NCBI GenBank assembly: GCA_004380135.1
Contig: QXCR01000086.1
Coordinates: 62,001 to 126,000 of the forward strand
Direction: 5' to 3'
Length of the DNA stretch: 64,000 bases
Source: Stemphylium vesicarium
Lineage: Eukaryota; Ascomycota; Dothideomycetes; Pleosporales; Pleosporaceae
Positions 11,780 to 22,935 of this stretch are shown here, piece after piece. A program made the translations under genes and the position numbers. Positions within the stretch are counted from its first letter, which is position 1. Every line of letters starts with the position of its first letter. Under the pieces are notes generated by a model. It did not search any database. It was not told the DNA's origin and was given only the letters and a program-made list of their open reading frames with translations.

Positions 11780-11795
11780 GTTATGAGCCCGGCTG
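11780..11795 (+). other. Copia primer-binding site, half-tRNA type
   Basis: GTTATGAGCCCGGCTG abuts the 5' LTR. Its complement contains GGGCTCATAAC, the anticodon stem-loop region of initiator methionine tRNA. That fits priming by an internally cut tRNA-iMet as known for Drosophila copia. The same sequence follows an LTR-like end at 18645. Confidence 0.65.
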
Positions 11796-11949
11796 CACTC
11801 TAGGATTATTCTCACCTGCCGCTGCAATCGTCACTCTACTCGAGTCGCACGTTGCTTACCGCGTCCACCACAACGCACCTATTACCGCGTCCACCCACGA
11901 CGCACATTGCCCGGATCTCTGCCAGAATCCATACACATACGACTATAGC

Positions 11950-12345
11950 CTTAATAATAGCTACTAAGTCTAATCTTATAGTAACGCGTATTACTATTAT
12001 ACTTAATATACCTAACGACTAGTTTACCTAGTTATTTATTTACTAAGACGTTACTAACTACTATAGTCTCTAGTAGTATATTAATTCTAACGTAGCTAAG
12101 AAGCTACTCCTTAAGCTAATAGAGACTACTAAGCCTTAACTTATTAACTACTAAATTAGAGCTACTAGGCTCTCTAATCTAACTATAGACGACTAAGAGT
12201 TATACTAATAAGAATGCGATTAATAGGAGCGCCGCCGCTCTAAGTACCGCACCTAGAAGAAGGCCCTAGCTAACCTAAATATAGATATTAGTAAGACGAT
12301 TACTATACGCTATATACACCTAATTAAGGATTATAAGACACCCTA
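11950..12345 (+). other. Sharply bounded RIP-mutated patch in the copia Gag region
   Basis: Within about 400 bp almost every CpA and TpG is gone and stops are frequent, while CpG survives. Both flanks are normal. The Gag frame can still be read through the 3' end of the patch (PYDRLVALKKFL) after a TAG near 12252 that replaces an expected Trp. The native Gag start lies inside or upstream of this patch and is destroyed. Confidence 0.7.
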
Positions 12346-12673
12346 CGACCGACTAGTCGCTCTTAAGAAGTTCCTTTGCCCCACAGACGCGACTCGTCGC
12401 CGCGAGCTTGCCGACAAATACAATACTCTCAAGACTGCTCCACGAGCCGCGAAGAAGGTCGAGCAATGGCTAGCTGACTGGGTATACATCACCGCCCAAG
12501 GCAAGTCAATCAAGCTGCCGGAGACTGACGGCAACCGACCACAAGAGGACTTTCTGATTGCCTGCAAGGCTCTAGATCAAGAGTACGCCACATCTTGCCT
12601 GCGCGAAATCTTCAAGCATGAAGCGCGAGGCACCACTACAGAGATTTCATCTCTTGAGACGTACGTCGCCGAG

Positions 12674-15600
12674 ATGACCACATACCTACGCCGCACGAAG
12701 CCTCACTCCACTGGCCTGGCAGTCTCTGCTGCTGAGCTCGAAATCACGAAGCCAACTGAGACTCCATCAACCGGTCGAGGTCACCGTGATGGCGCTCACC
12801 GGGACGGCGCACGACCAACACCTACCTGCGTATGTGGGAAGCAGCATTGGTACACTAACTGCTTCATACTGAATCCACGCCACCCGGCACGTCCAAAGAC
12901 CTTTCAGCCTGCAGCTGAGGCTGTGCGCAAGGTTGAGGAAGCGCGGAAGGACTCCAACATCAACGCGCGCATCAAGACTGCTCTTGCAAGGTGGGCAGCC
13001 CGCCAACCTCAGGGCACTGCATCATTACAAGTTGATGATGGCAAGCCACCTGTCAACGCCGACACGTTCGTGATATCGACTGGCCCGTTGCTCAAGCCTC
13101 TCCGCGACGGCCACGACGGACACAACGGTCACGACGGACACAACCACGACGGCCACGATGATGACGTCGTCATTGCGATCGACGATCATGCTGAGACAGT
13201 GGGAGCTCATACGACAATGGCTATTGATGACACCGCTCAGACTGAGCTACGCAACCGATGGATTGTCGATCCAGGATCCAACACGCACGTCGTCAACACA
13301 GAGGCATGGAAGGGCTGGAATAGGACGAGCGACAATCCACAACGTCGTTCTATCAACGCTGGCAATACCTCTATTCTCATCACAGCTTGGGGTACAATGG
13401 AGCTCGTCGCTCGTACACTACATGGACAGCTAACGCTGAAGCTGACGCACGTCGCGTACGTCGAAGGCTTCCTCACGAGTGTCTTAGGACTCGCACGCTG
13501 CCGTACAGAGTCAATCCACTTCGACTCCGGCCGCGACGTCCTATACATGCAACAGACATCGAACGTTATCGCACAACTCGAATACAATGGAGGACACTGG
13601 CTCATCGATGCAGAGCCATCACGCCGACCGCCTCTATCACTTCTCCGCTCACCGCTGAGTACATTTGGCGCATCATATCGCCCGTCGTACGCGCCAAAGC
13701 CTGCCAACGTTGTCGACCGACGCGCTGCCCATCAGATTTGGGGCCACCCAGGTCGCAAGGCTGTCGATCAGCTAGAGCCGAACGTCACTGGCATACAACT
13801 GACAGGAGACCACATGGACTGCATGTGCCAAACCTGCACTGAAGCTCGAATGACTCACATCATCTCGAGACGACCGGCTGAGAGCCGCGCACAGCGACCA
13901 TTCTATCGAATCGCGATAGATATCGTCTACATCATTCCCATGGGGGAAGAGTGTATTGATGGCAGCAAGTACGCCCTACACTCTATCGACGAGTACTCTA
14001 AGTGGCATGAGATCGCCACAATTAAGCGCAAGGACAAGTCAACCCTTATACGCTGGTTTATGTCCTTAGTCCGCCGAATACAACGCGTGTACGACGCTGA
14101 CGTAGTCGCCGTTCGATGCGACAACGAGAAAGGATTCGGGAACGACCTGATCAACACAACGGAGGAGCTAGGTATGCTCTACGAGCCAGCTCCAGCTGGA
14201 ACAAAGGAGCCGAATGGACTCATTGAACGCGCAGGCGGAGTTCTCACTCAGCGAGCTCGCGCTATGCGCATACACGCCAAACTACCAAAAGATTTATCAC
14301 ATGAGATGTATCGCACCGCAGCATACATCCTCAATCGCACGCCCACTGAAGCTATGGGCTGGAAGACGCCGTACGAGGTCGTATGGGGACGAAAGCCACT
14401 CGTCGCTCATATGAGACCTATCGGATGTCGCGCCTACGTCTACAACCGCGACCTGAGAGCTGCCGACAAGCTTGAATCGCGCACTCTCATCGGCCACCTC
14501 GTTGGCTACCAAGGCACTAATATCTTCCGCATATGGCTGCCTACAAAGGGCACTGTCATCGTCACACGCGACGTCGTATTCGAACCTACGCTCTTCTTCG
14601 ATGGAATGGATGGCTACGCCTCTACACAAGTGATCGAGGAGGTGATCGAGCTACTCGAATATCCAGAGATGCCACAGGACGACGATATCAGCATCGACGA
14701 CCTGCTGACCGTGCGCCAGCGCAGCCGCCAAACAACACCTGTGACCTCAGCTCCGATAGCTGGAGGCTCCCAGTTGGGGGGTGAGATGGCTGACGACGCA
14801 CTCGAATCTGATGACACACTGCCAACCTCTATACTACCTGAGGAGGACACAATACACATGGTTCCTGAGGGCTACCGCCTACGAGGCGAGAAAGCGCCAC
14901 GGGACGTCAATCTTGATCCAACTGACTCGAACCTGATTGTCTCTGGCAAGCGCAATCGAAAGCCGAGAGATCTGAACAACTTTGCAGTACAGATCTACGC
15001 AGCGAAAATGGGACCTGAGCCTCTCGTCGAATACCTGCGAGCGTTCTCAACTGAGATTCTCTCTGACAGGGCCTCCGCCAGCGCAGATGAAGTGCCAAGA
15101 ATCCATCAAACACAGCTGCCGCCACTGCCAAAGTCAGAGAAGCAACTCAATACACACATGTTTGGCAGTCATTTTCGACGCGCAATGGAAATTGAATGGC
15201 GAGACCTACGCGACAAAGGCGTCTTTGGACACACAGAGCAATCAAAGGCCACCGCAGACAGTGAGGTACTGCCGCTAATGTGGATCTTCACATACAAAAC
15301 AGACGGGGATGGATATCTCTCACGCTTTAAGGCACGACTTGTCGTCAGGGGAGACCTCCAAGCACCTCTCGATAATACGTACGCTGCCACACTAGCTATC
15401 CGCAACTTTCGCGCTCTTATTGCAATCGCCAATTACTTCGATCTCGAACTAAAGCAGTATGACGTACCTACTGCCTTCTTGAACGCAAGAACCAACCGCA
15501 AGCTATACGCTGAAACACCTGAACCTTTCCGCCACACTGAAGGCGAGATCATGCTGGTGCTCCGCGCCCTGTACGGCCTGAAGGAGTCACCAATCCTATG

Positions 15601-16771
15601 GTACAATGAGCTGCGCCGACAGCTCATCAAGCTAGGTCTGAAGCCAGTTGATGGCTTCCCATGCCTGTACACGAGCCGCTGGCTCATCCTATTCGTCTAC
15701 GTTGATGACATAGTCATGGCGTTTCATCGATCGAACGCCTATCATCACGGGTCCTTTGAGAAGGATCTGGTGGAGCTATACAACATCAAAGCTATAGGAG
15801 ACCTTACATGGTTTCTAGGAATCCGCATTGTCCGCGATCGAGCTCTACACAAGACCTGGCTAGTCCAAGACGCTTTCATCGACAAGGTGTGCGCTCGATT
15901 CAGCATCGAGGCTGTGGGCAAGGCTCCAGACGTCCCACTGACGGAGAACTGGCTGCCACAGTCTACCGAGGAGACCGATACTGCTCGTACAAAGCTCTAC
16001 CAGCAACTCGTTGGCTCTCTCGCATACATCGCTGTCTGGGGTAGACCTGACGTCGCTCGAACGCACGTTGTCTTCGCCTGCCACCTTACCAACCCAGGAC
16101 AGTCACACGTCTCAAAGATCCGCCAGACCTGGCGCTACCTGCTCAGCACGAAGGCTCTCGCTCTTGAAGCCTCTGCTAGCGCGCAAGATATGGCCGAGTA
16201 TTTCACTGACGATCCTACATACCGCGATCCTCTCTTCTTTGGATCATCAGATGCCTCGTACGCTGACGAACCTGAGACGCGCCGGAGCTCTCAGGGGTAC
16301 GCATTTAAGTTTGGAGGACTCATGATCGACTGGAAATCGACTATCCAGCGCACAGTCACAAAATCAACTACAGAGTCAGAACTACTCTCGCTCTCTCTCG
16401 CAGCCTCGCAGATGGAGGAATGGATGCGTTTCTTCACCGGCATCAACCTCACGCTCGACTCTACGCCTACCATCTGGTGTGACAACCAGCAAACTGTCGG
16501 TATTGTTACAAAGGAGCATGACAAGCTTCACACAAAAGTCAAACACGTTGATATCCACCAACTCTGGATCCGACAGGAGGTTACCGCATCACGCATTAAC
16601 GTCCAGTGGGTCCCTACTGATCATATGCCTGCCGACGGACTCACGAAGATCCTGCCAAGGCAGAAATTTGCAGAGTTCGTACGCCAACTTGGCCTCATCG
16701 ATATCGCCGAGCGCTTAAAGGGCCTACGGCAGACTGATGGGCACGAGCTTGAAGCTATCTACGTACACTAA
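12674..16771 (+). CDS. Copia Gag-Pol polyprotein, 1,365 codons intact from this ATG
   Basis: The open frame really extends upstream of this ATG to about 12256, covering the C-terminal half of Gag. Domains in order: CCHC-like knuckle CVCGKQHWYTNC at 52-63; aspartic protease (VDPGSNTHV, Asp-199); integrase with an HHCC zinc region from about His-358 and catalytic Asp-416, Asp-483 and Glu-518 (PNGLIERAG); reverse transcriptase with YVDD at 1009-1012; RNase H with SSDASYAD (Asp-1193), KSTTESE and the DGLTK tail. All catalytic residues are present, so Pol could be functional. The missing Gag start makes autonomous expression doubtful. It is not normal-gene annotation but a transposon protein. Confidence 0.95.
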   Translation: MTTYLRRTKPHSTGLAVSAAELEITKPTETPSTGRGHRDGAHRDGARPTPTCVCGKQHWYTNCFILNPRHPARPKTFQPAAEAVRKVEEARKDSNINARIKTALARWAARQPQGTASLQVDDGKPPVNADTFVISTGPLLKPLRDGHDGHNGHDGHNHDGHDDDVVIAIDDHAETVGAHTTMAIDDTAQTELRNRWIVDPGSNTHVVNTEAWKGWNRTSDNPQRRSINAGNTSILITAWGTMELVARTLHGQLTLKLTHVAYVEGFLTSVLGLARCRTESIHFDSGRDVLYMQQTSNVIAQLEYNGGHWLIDAEPSRRPPLSLLRSPLSTFGASYRPSYAPKPANVVDRRAAHQIWGHPGRKAVDQLEPNVTGIQLTGDHMDCMCQTCTEARMTHIISRRPAESRAQRPFYRIAIDIVYIIPMGEECIDGSKYALHSIDEYSKWHEIATIKRKDKSTLIRWFMSLVRRIQRVYDADVVAVRCDNEKGFGNDLINTTEELGMLYEPAPAGTKEPNGLIERAGGVLTQRARAMRIHAKLPKDLSHEMYRTAAYILNRTPTEAMGWKTPYEVVWGRKPLVAHMRPIGCRAYVYNRDLRAADKLESRTLIGHLVGYQGTNIFRIWLPTKGTVIVTRDVVFEPTLFFDGMDGYASTQVIEEVIELLEYPEMPQDDDISIDDLLTVRQRSRQTTPVTSAPIAGGSQLGGEMADDALESDDTLPTSILPEEDTIHMVPEGYRLRGEKAPRDVNLDPTDSNLIVSGKRNRKPRDLNNFAVQIYAAKMGPEPLVEYLRAFSTEILSDRASASADEVPRIHQTQLPPLPKSEKQLNTHMFGSHFRRAMEIEWRDLRDKGVFGHTEQSKATADSEVLPLMWIFTYKTDGDGYLSRFKARLVVRGDLQAPLDNTYAATLAIRNFRALIAIANYFDLELKQYDVPTAFLNARTNRKLYAETPEPFRHTEGEIMLVLRALYGLKESPILWYNELRRQLIKLGLKPVDGFPCLYTSRWLILFVYVDDIVMAFHRSNAYHHGSFEKDLVELYNIKAIGDLTWFLGIRIVRDRALHKTWLVQDAFIDKVCARFSIEAVGKAPDVPLTENWLPQSTEETDTARTKLYQQLVGSLAYIAVWGRPDVARTHVVFACHLTNPGQSHVSKIRQTWRYLLSTKALALEASASAQDMAEYFTDDPTYRDPLFFGSSDASYADEPETRRSSQGYAFKFGGLMIDWKSTIQRTVTKSTTESELLSLSLAASQMEEWMRFFTGINLTLDSTPTIWCDNQQTVGIVTKEHDKLHTKVKHVDIHQLWIRQEVTASRINVQWVPTDHMPADGLTKILPRQKFAEFVRQLGLIDIAERLKGLRQTDGHELEAIYVH

Positions 16772-16813
16772 GTTCAGCTGTCGTCGACTCCTTGACATTG
16801 AGTCTACGCCACC

Positions 16814-16991
16814 TGGGGGGTGTGTCACGGTTTGGGGACTCTACTGCTCCTGCTCTTCACCTCCTCGCGGCTACTCACCTTAGCGAGCTATGCCTATCTG
16901 GGACTAGCACTGTTTGCTGTCACCAACCTACATATTCTGTTTGTAGCCTCACACAATACAACCTCAGTTCAATCCTTCAATTCTTCCTGCA
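16814..16991 (+). repeat. Polypurine tract and truncated 3' LTR of the copia element
   Basis: The purine run ending GGGGGGTG (16814-16822) directly precedes TGTCACGG at 16823. The LTR copy stops at ...TTCCTGCA (16991), 27 bp short of the 5' copy, and unrelated sequence follows. Confidence 0.8.
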
Positions 16992-17183
16992 CTCCATCCT
17001 TGACAAAGAAGCTATAACCTCTTTTATTGGCGTGACGTTATATGAGTAATCGTACCTAAGATATTTAGACGTTAAAGATGAACAATGTAGTAAGAATAAA
17101 TTCTTCAACTCGCAACTACAGGTTCAATCTTCTATTACCCACCTCTTTTTACTCTACGCTTCCACGATTCTCAAATTATCGAC

Positions 17184-18104
17184 ATGGCGGTAGAGGACAT
17201 ATCTCCAGATTTTCCTTTTGAGAAAAAACATGTTAAAACCCTCGATTCATCGATGGCTTATGTCGACACCGGCACTCCCAACAAAGCCAAAACAACTGTT
17301 GTCTTCGTGCACGGAAATCCGACGTCGTCCTACCTTTGGAGGAATATTGTTCCGCACGTTTCGCTTATCGCCCGTTGCGTCGCGCCTGATCTGGTAGGTT
17401 TTGGTGATTCGGGCAAGATGCCTTCGAACGGATACTACATAAGAGAACAAATTGAGTACTTCGGAGCGTTTATGGAAGCCGTAGTACCAGCCGATGAAAA
17501 GGTTGTCTTCGTTGTACACGACTGGGGCTCTGCTTTGGGATTCGACTGGGCACGCAGACATGAGCAGCGTGTCGCTGGTCTGGTTTTTATGGAGTTTGTA
17601 AACGGCACCATAAGTACGAAGGACTTCGTAGGCTGGGAGGAACGCTTCAGCAAAATGCGCGACCCGGATACTGGACATAAGCTCGTTCTCGAGGAGAACT
17701 ACTTCGTCGAATTCCTCCTTAAGAATCATGGCACCTCAAAGGGAGTCTCTGAGGCTGTGATGGAACACTACCGTCGCCCGTTTGCGAATCCAGCCGACCG
17801 CGAACCGCAATGGCGGATGCCGAACGAGATTCCACTTGAAGGTCGTGCGCCGGACGTCGGTAAGATTACTTCGGAAGCTTGGGAATGGTTGAAGGCGGGA
17901 AACAATCAAGTTCCTAAGTTGATGTTCTGGGTGGAGCCGGGCATGTTGTTACCGCCGCACAGGGTCAAAGAGGCTGCTGAATGGTTGGGCAACCCCAAGG
18001 TCGTTGGGCTCGGGTTATCTGGACATTTTCCACAGGAAGAATATCCTCATCGCATTGGCGAGGAGACTAGGAAGTTTGTCGACAGTATCCTGGAAGCACA
18101 ATGA
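17184..18104 (+). CDS. Haloalkane dehalogenase-like alpha/beta hydrolase
   Basis: This is a single uninterrupted 306-codon frame, the size of haloalkane dehalogenases. Family landmarks: oxyanion/halide motif HGNPTSSYLWR (Asn-45), nucleophile elbow VVHDWGSALGF with Asp-113 and adjacent Trp-114, acidic residue Glu-137 in FMEF, and catalytic His-281 in LSGHFPQEE. In characterised members these form the Asp-His-acid triad and the Asn/Trp halide pocket that hydrolyse C-halogen bonds. Fungal relatives may use other substrates, so the reaction is inferred. No signal peptide is seen, so it is probably cytosolic. The start ATG at 17184 fits the usual N-terminus. It sits only about 190 bp from the end of the copia element and is undamaged. 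The absence of introns is unremarkable in this short family. Confidence 0.9.
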   Translation: MAVEDISPDFPFEKKHVKTLDSSMAYVDTGTPNKAKTTVVFVHGNPTSSYLWRNIVPHVSLIARCVAPDLVGFGDSGKMPSNGYYIREQIEYFGAFMEAVVPADEKVVFVVHDWGSALGFDWARRHEQRVAGLVFMEFVNGTISTKDFVGWEERFSKMRDPDTGHKLVLEENYFVEFLLKNHGTSKGVSEAVMEHYRRPFANPADREPQWRMPNEIPLEGRAPDVGKITSEAWEWLKAGNNQVPKLMFWVEPGMLLPPHRVKEAAEWLGNPKVVGLGLSGHFPQEEYPHRIGEETRKFVDSILEAQ

Positions 18105-18464
18105 GTGGATAGCGCATGAATCATCAGCAATAATACAAACGATCGCTAGATCAACATCTCGCTCGCATTGCCTTTACACTGTGCGCAAGATTGTCGTTAT
18201 ATCTGATGTACAGAAAATGTTGCGACTCACTGTCACAGCTTCAGACCTCGATCCTGGGTGCTTACACGGGATAGAGGAGGGCATGATGGTTGGTTGGTTG
18301 GTTGATTCCTACACGGTTTCAACCGCGAAGTCCGCAGCTATCCCCGGTTGACAGGCGTGGCTGACAGCCGACGCGGTGCGGACGTTGATCCGCGCCGACC
18401 CACTTCATTCTAAAGAACTAGCTGCCCCCAGAAGCCTGCCGTCTCCCTCTCACCATTATCTACA
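18105..18464. other. Intergenic, no gene recognised
   Basis: This is the downstream region of the hydrolase. It has a short GGTT run (about 18289-18304) and ordinary composition. Nothing else is supportable. Confidence 0.5.
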
Positions 18465-19225
18465 TGTGCCTGCACGCTCATCTAGACAATGTGTAGCCAC
18501 GTGACCAAGGTCACATGATTTGCTATTGTAGCAGGCACTTACCTCTGAGCCGGAAGGTCCGGAAACAGAGAGAACACAGACGACAACAGATAGCAATACA
18601 ATCTTCGATCCGCAGCCTCCACCCGACACTGCTCACGCAGTTACAGTTATGAGCCCGGCTGTCGACAATACCCGCTGTATTCGCTACTACATGCCGACGA
18701 GCTATTAATCGCTATCAATAGAGCTACGTTATCGAAACGCTACCTTGCCGAGAGCCTCGAGCGCACTGTCCCGTACGAGAGTCGACATCTGAGAGCCGAT
18801 AGAGCCTGATTCAGGATGGCTATTACTAAGCTAGATAGACTAATTACGAGGACGATAGTTATACTTAAGAATCCTATAGACTTGTCAAGCGGAATTGCTT
18901 GGGATGAATCATGTCCATTGGTCTATCTATCGCGAGCGGCAGCCTATATGAGGCTTGCCGGTTAAGAGCAAACAGATGGACAAAGGCAGATAGAACAAAG
19001 ATGGGATGGAACAATGTGGCAAACAGCAATCAGCTGTACAGACCGGAAGCTTCCCGGCTCCTTACCGGAGCTCCGGCTGACAAGACTAGAAAGAATAGAT
19101 CTTTCTATAAAAGAATAGCGTAGATAGGCATTAATTATAGTCTATAATTAACTTAAACTTTAATAAGGTAGCTCTTAAGAAGCTCAAGGAGCTAGTAGCT
19201 ATTAAGTTAGAGTAGTACTATACTA
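18465..19225 (+). mobile_element. 5' fragment of another copia-type element (LTR plus primer-binding site)
   Basis: A TGTGCC...TTACA segment (about 18465-18645) is followed immediately by GTTATGAGCCCGGCTG, the same primer-binding site as in the copia at 11.6 kb. Downstream, a short Gag-like reading (AITKLDRLI, then ILKNPIDL) fades into partly RIP-mutated DNA. No Pol genes follow in this orientation, so the element is truncated by the LTR beginning at 19226. The left LTR boundary is uncertain. Confidence 0.5.
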
Positions 19226-20520
19226 TGTTGCGGTGAATGCAGTGAAGCAAATGATCATGTAGAGCAGCTCAGCAAAAGGTAATCAGTATATTGTTGTTAT
19301 GTTGTTGTAGCTACGACGCGCGCAGCTATATATATCCTCTATTTACATGACGTATCTCTAATGCTAGCAAGAGCAGAAGGTGCTTATAGAGTGGAAGGAG
19401 GAGAGCAGGACAACGCACGTGGCACACGTGACGTGCCTACCTCGCAAACCGTCACACACCCCCTTATCCTATAGTTAATTATAACAAAAGGATAAATCTT
19501 TCTTAAGTATTCTTCTCTATCTTATAAACCTTTAAATAAATATCTATAAGGTATAGTTACTATATAAACTTAATATACTTCTAGCGTAAAAGTATCTTCG
19601 TTATACTATTAGCTAGTATCTAGTTTATAGGTTTCTATTATACGTGTAGGCGACGTTTTTCTACCTCCTAGCGGACCTAGCTCTAGTAAATATTAACGTA
19701 TTTAAGCTTAGTACTTAGTTTGTCTATCTTCTTTATAATTATATCTATAGTCTATGAGTTATTGCACTAAACAATAGGCGTCTAGTTGAGCTTTAAAGAT
19801 AGTCCTTTGAATAGGTAGCTCCACTCCTCCATCTCTAATCTAGCTAGTAATAGAGTAAGTAACTCTGCTTATATTATTAACTTTGTAATAGTATGTTAAA
19901 GTGTCAACTTCTAGTCTATAGTTATACTAAAGAGCTAAAATACTTATTTTTAAGAGCTTTAGCGAGTCTTAACGTTATTAGTAAAGGAAGTATTAGATAC
20001 TCTAAAAAAGATAGAATCGCGATAGTTCTATAGCGTAGTGAGATACTTATATATCTCCGCTTCGTCGATGGCTTGAGCCTATAGGGCTTAGTACTTTGTC
20101 TTAAGGATGTGACGCCACACCCTTTAAATAGATTCGACGTGTGCTTGACTAGGGTTGGTTAAATGTAAGGCGTAAATAACGTAAGCGCGAGCCAGATTAG
20201 GTCGTATATACTGCGTTAGGTAGGCAAGGTAGCCTATAAGCTCCTAATAGGTCTTTATATAAGCTCTATTTAGTTCCTTAAGGAATTATTCTAGATAGTT
20301 TACTAGTATTAGCACCTCTATAGGACGGCTAGTAGAAACAATATTATATTTAGTAGTAACCTTATTAATATAGGCGTTATATACTAAGTAAATTATACGT
20401 GCATTAATATCTTAAATAACGTATATACCTAAGAACTACTTAAGTTCTCTAAGGTATTTAAGACTATAATACTTATTAAGTGTAAGGGGCAGTTATAGGC
20501 AATAGTATTTGCTTCACACT
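19226..20520 (-). mobile_element. RIP-mutated copia remnant with its 3' LTR
   Basis: The LTR occupies 19226-19456 (231 bp) and reads TGTGACGG...CAACA on the minus strand. The purine-rich tract GATAAGGGGGTG on the minus strand ends right against it, so this is a 3' LTR of a minus-strand element. The adjoining 19457 to about 20520 is heavily RIP-mutated, consistent with the RNase H end of Pol. The LTR itself is mostly unmutated and is related to the solo LTR at 30201-30443. No matching 5' LTR was found. Confidence 0.6.
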
Positions 20521-21106
20521 GCAATAGAATAGTGGGGGATAGCTCTATATTACTACTCTAAGGGGGGTAGTAGTAAGGAGAATAATTCTTACCTATCTTC
20601 CCTTACGCGAAGCGTAGGTTAAAAGTAGGTATCTTTACTAAGGCGCGAGTATAAGAAGTAAATATATTAAGACTAAATGCGCTTAACTATAGGCTTTTAG
20701 CCTAAGTATAATAGAGCCTTCTTCTTTAGACTAGCGTTCTTAATAGTCCTAGCTTTAATAAAAACCTAAAAACCCTTAAGAGGAGAAATAGGAAAAGAGT
20801 GTCCAGACACTGTCCGTCTATCGCGCGTCGCACGTGCGCCGCAGCGGTACGCCGCCGTTGCAACCACTATTGCGCGCGTCCCCAGTTTGCTTAGGACGAT
20901 GTTGTAGTAAATGCAGATTTAAGAAGCAATAAACGCTACTTATATTATTATAGTAAGTGCTAAATATTATTTATTTTACTCTTTAGGGTCGCTAGCTTTA
21001 TTATTATAGTAAGTATAAATTATTACTTATTAATTTTATTATAGTAACCGTTTATTATATATTATTATAATAGAAACTTTTTATTCTTAATTTCTTACTT
21101 AACACT
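20521..21106. other. RIP-mutated DNA with a small unmutated GC-rich patch
   Basis: There are no genes. The patch at about 20806-20895 is GC-rich and contains many CpG and CpA steps, unlike its surroundings. A stretch at about 20468-20494 (GTAAGGGGCAGTTATAGGCA) recurs at about 37348, so both derive from one repeat. Confidence 0.4.
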
Positions 21107-21308
21107 TGTCGGATCATGAGTATCAGTAGGTACGTCGGCGCCTCAGCGCTGCCCAACGAGCCGACTCGATCCTACGTCGGCTCTACTCATCTCAGATCAT
21201 GTATACGTCCGTAGCACCCTCACGTAGCATCAAGAACAAGTCAACCAACATCGTACAGAATGCATTCATAGCTATCGTTATTTCCTTTCACTAGTGAGCC
21301 TTCCAACA
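21107..21308 (+). repeat. Copia LTR, probably solo, largely un-RIPped
   Basis: The sequence is TGTCGGATCATGAG...CTTCCAACA, 202 bp. It shares its first 90 bp or so and its exact length with the LTRs of copia elements A and B but diverges afterwards. The sequence to its right is gypsy-type, not copia, so it is probably a solo LTR. Clear target duplications are not visible. Confidence 0.6.
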
Positions 21309-22935
21309 AATAAGTTATATAAGCTTATATTAGAAAAAAGACTATTTAATAAAGAAACCTATATCTAAGGGCTTATAAATAACTAACTAAGATACTAGCC
21401 TTAATATTTATACCCTAACTAAGAACGCTAGCGAAGCTACGTATCTTAAGTCTCTAGTATATACGCTATAAATAGCTATAAGTCTATATACCTTAATAAT
21501 ATTAATAAGAGACTAGGTTAACTAAAGTTTTAGCGTAATAAAGATGAGAAGCTAATTACTTACTATATCTAAAGTAGAGTAGGCTATATAGCACGGGACT
21601 ATTATAGTAAAAATAAAATTATATAATAAGTTAATATACTTAGAAAGGCTAGTAAACTAGTTAATAAATTATAAGAAGTTATTATAAAACCTTTAATTAA
21701 ATACTAAGTAGATAGTAAAGAAAGTATTTTTAAAGAAATTAAGAATCCTACTATTATAAGAACTAAATATCTAGATAACTTACTCGCATCTAACGAGGAG
21801 TATAACACACTAGAAGAAGACGTAGTAAAGCTACTACGCACTAAACACGATAAGATAGCTACGTTTAAGGAAAGATATTAACTAAGCACGCCTTACGTAA
21901 GTTTACTAGAAATAGAGTTACTATTACTATAAATTAATAGCCTACTCTACTATCTTTATAAGGAATTAGTAGACTATACTATAGAAACTCTAAATATTTT
22001 ATAAACTATGCAATAGTACTTCTATAATCTAGCCTATAAAGTTAATTAGAATTAGGAAGATATTCCTCTAGAGATTAAGAAGTTCTTATTATAACTAAGA
22101 AATCTTAAATAGGTTAAATAAGCACTATAAGTATAGAACGAATCTATAGTTATACCTTCTAATAAAGATATCTAAGAGATAACTCTATACGCTATAGAAT
22201 TTAATAGCTAGATAATTAAAATTCTAGAATAAGATTTTTAAGAGTTTATATAATACTCTTAGAATAATAAGCTATTATAGGCTAAAGAAGTAAAAAAGTA
22301 ATATCTATAAAACTAACCTTAAGGCAAATAAAAGATAAACTAAATAAGCTAGAATACTATAGTCTAGTACTAGTACGATTCTCGTAATCTCTACTATACT
22401 AAGTTATTATAGACTAGTTATATATATAACTTCTATAAGACTTATTACTTAGAAAAGAAGGGATCTATATAGTCTCTAAAGAGAGTGTATAAATTTCTTA
22501 AGTATAAAGTAGAATAGAATATATATATTAAAGATATATACCTAAAGCACCTATAGAATAAGTATAAGAATACTTATTGCCCTAGTTCTAAAGACCTATA
22601 AGATATTATCTAGATATAAACTATATATAAAATATAATACGTTACTAACTCTATCTATAAATATAAAAAGTATAACTAGTAAATATATCTAAGTAGCGTA
22701 TGCGATAAGTACTATAATATAAAAGAATTCTATAGATTTAGAACTAAGTCTTTTTTAAACTAGTAAATAGCTAAGAAGGCCTAGCTAAGAAGATTAATAT
22801 AGTAAATCCTTTAGAACTTATTAAGCTACTAGTATAGCTTAATAGAGTATAGATGCATACTTTAGTAGATTTAGAATTAGAAGTAAACTATATTTTAGCG
22901 CACATAGTAGACAAAGCTAGACTTTAACTACTATA

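Larger units (their letters stand above)
11584..16991 (+). mobile_element. Ty1/copia retrotransposon, nearly complete
   Basis: The order is 5' LTR, primer-binding site, Gag-Pol (protease, integrase, reverse transcriptase, RNase H), polypurine tract, partial 3' LTR. Integrase before reverse transcriptase defines the copia type. The two LTRs differ at about 2 of 169 shared positions, so the insertion is young. The 3' LTR lacks its last 27 bp or so and no target duplication is found (GATAC at the left, CTCCA at the right). This suggests a deletion or recombination after insertion. The first part of the Gag region carries a dense RIP patch, while the remainder is clean. Confidence 0.93.

Noticed and set aside
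11560..11967. A 135-codon hydrophobic frame that looks like a membrane protein
   Set aside because: It is the translation of the copia LTR; the same peptide appears again at 16820-17017 in the other LTR.
17184..18104. Recent bacterial transfer of the haloalkane dehalogenase-like gene
   Set aside because: Such hydrolases are common in fungi and the absence of introns alone is not evidence; composition looks normal.
18289..18304. GGTT microsatellite
   Set aside because: Only about four units; no significance seen.
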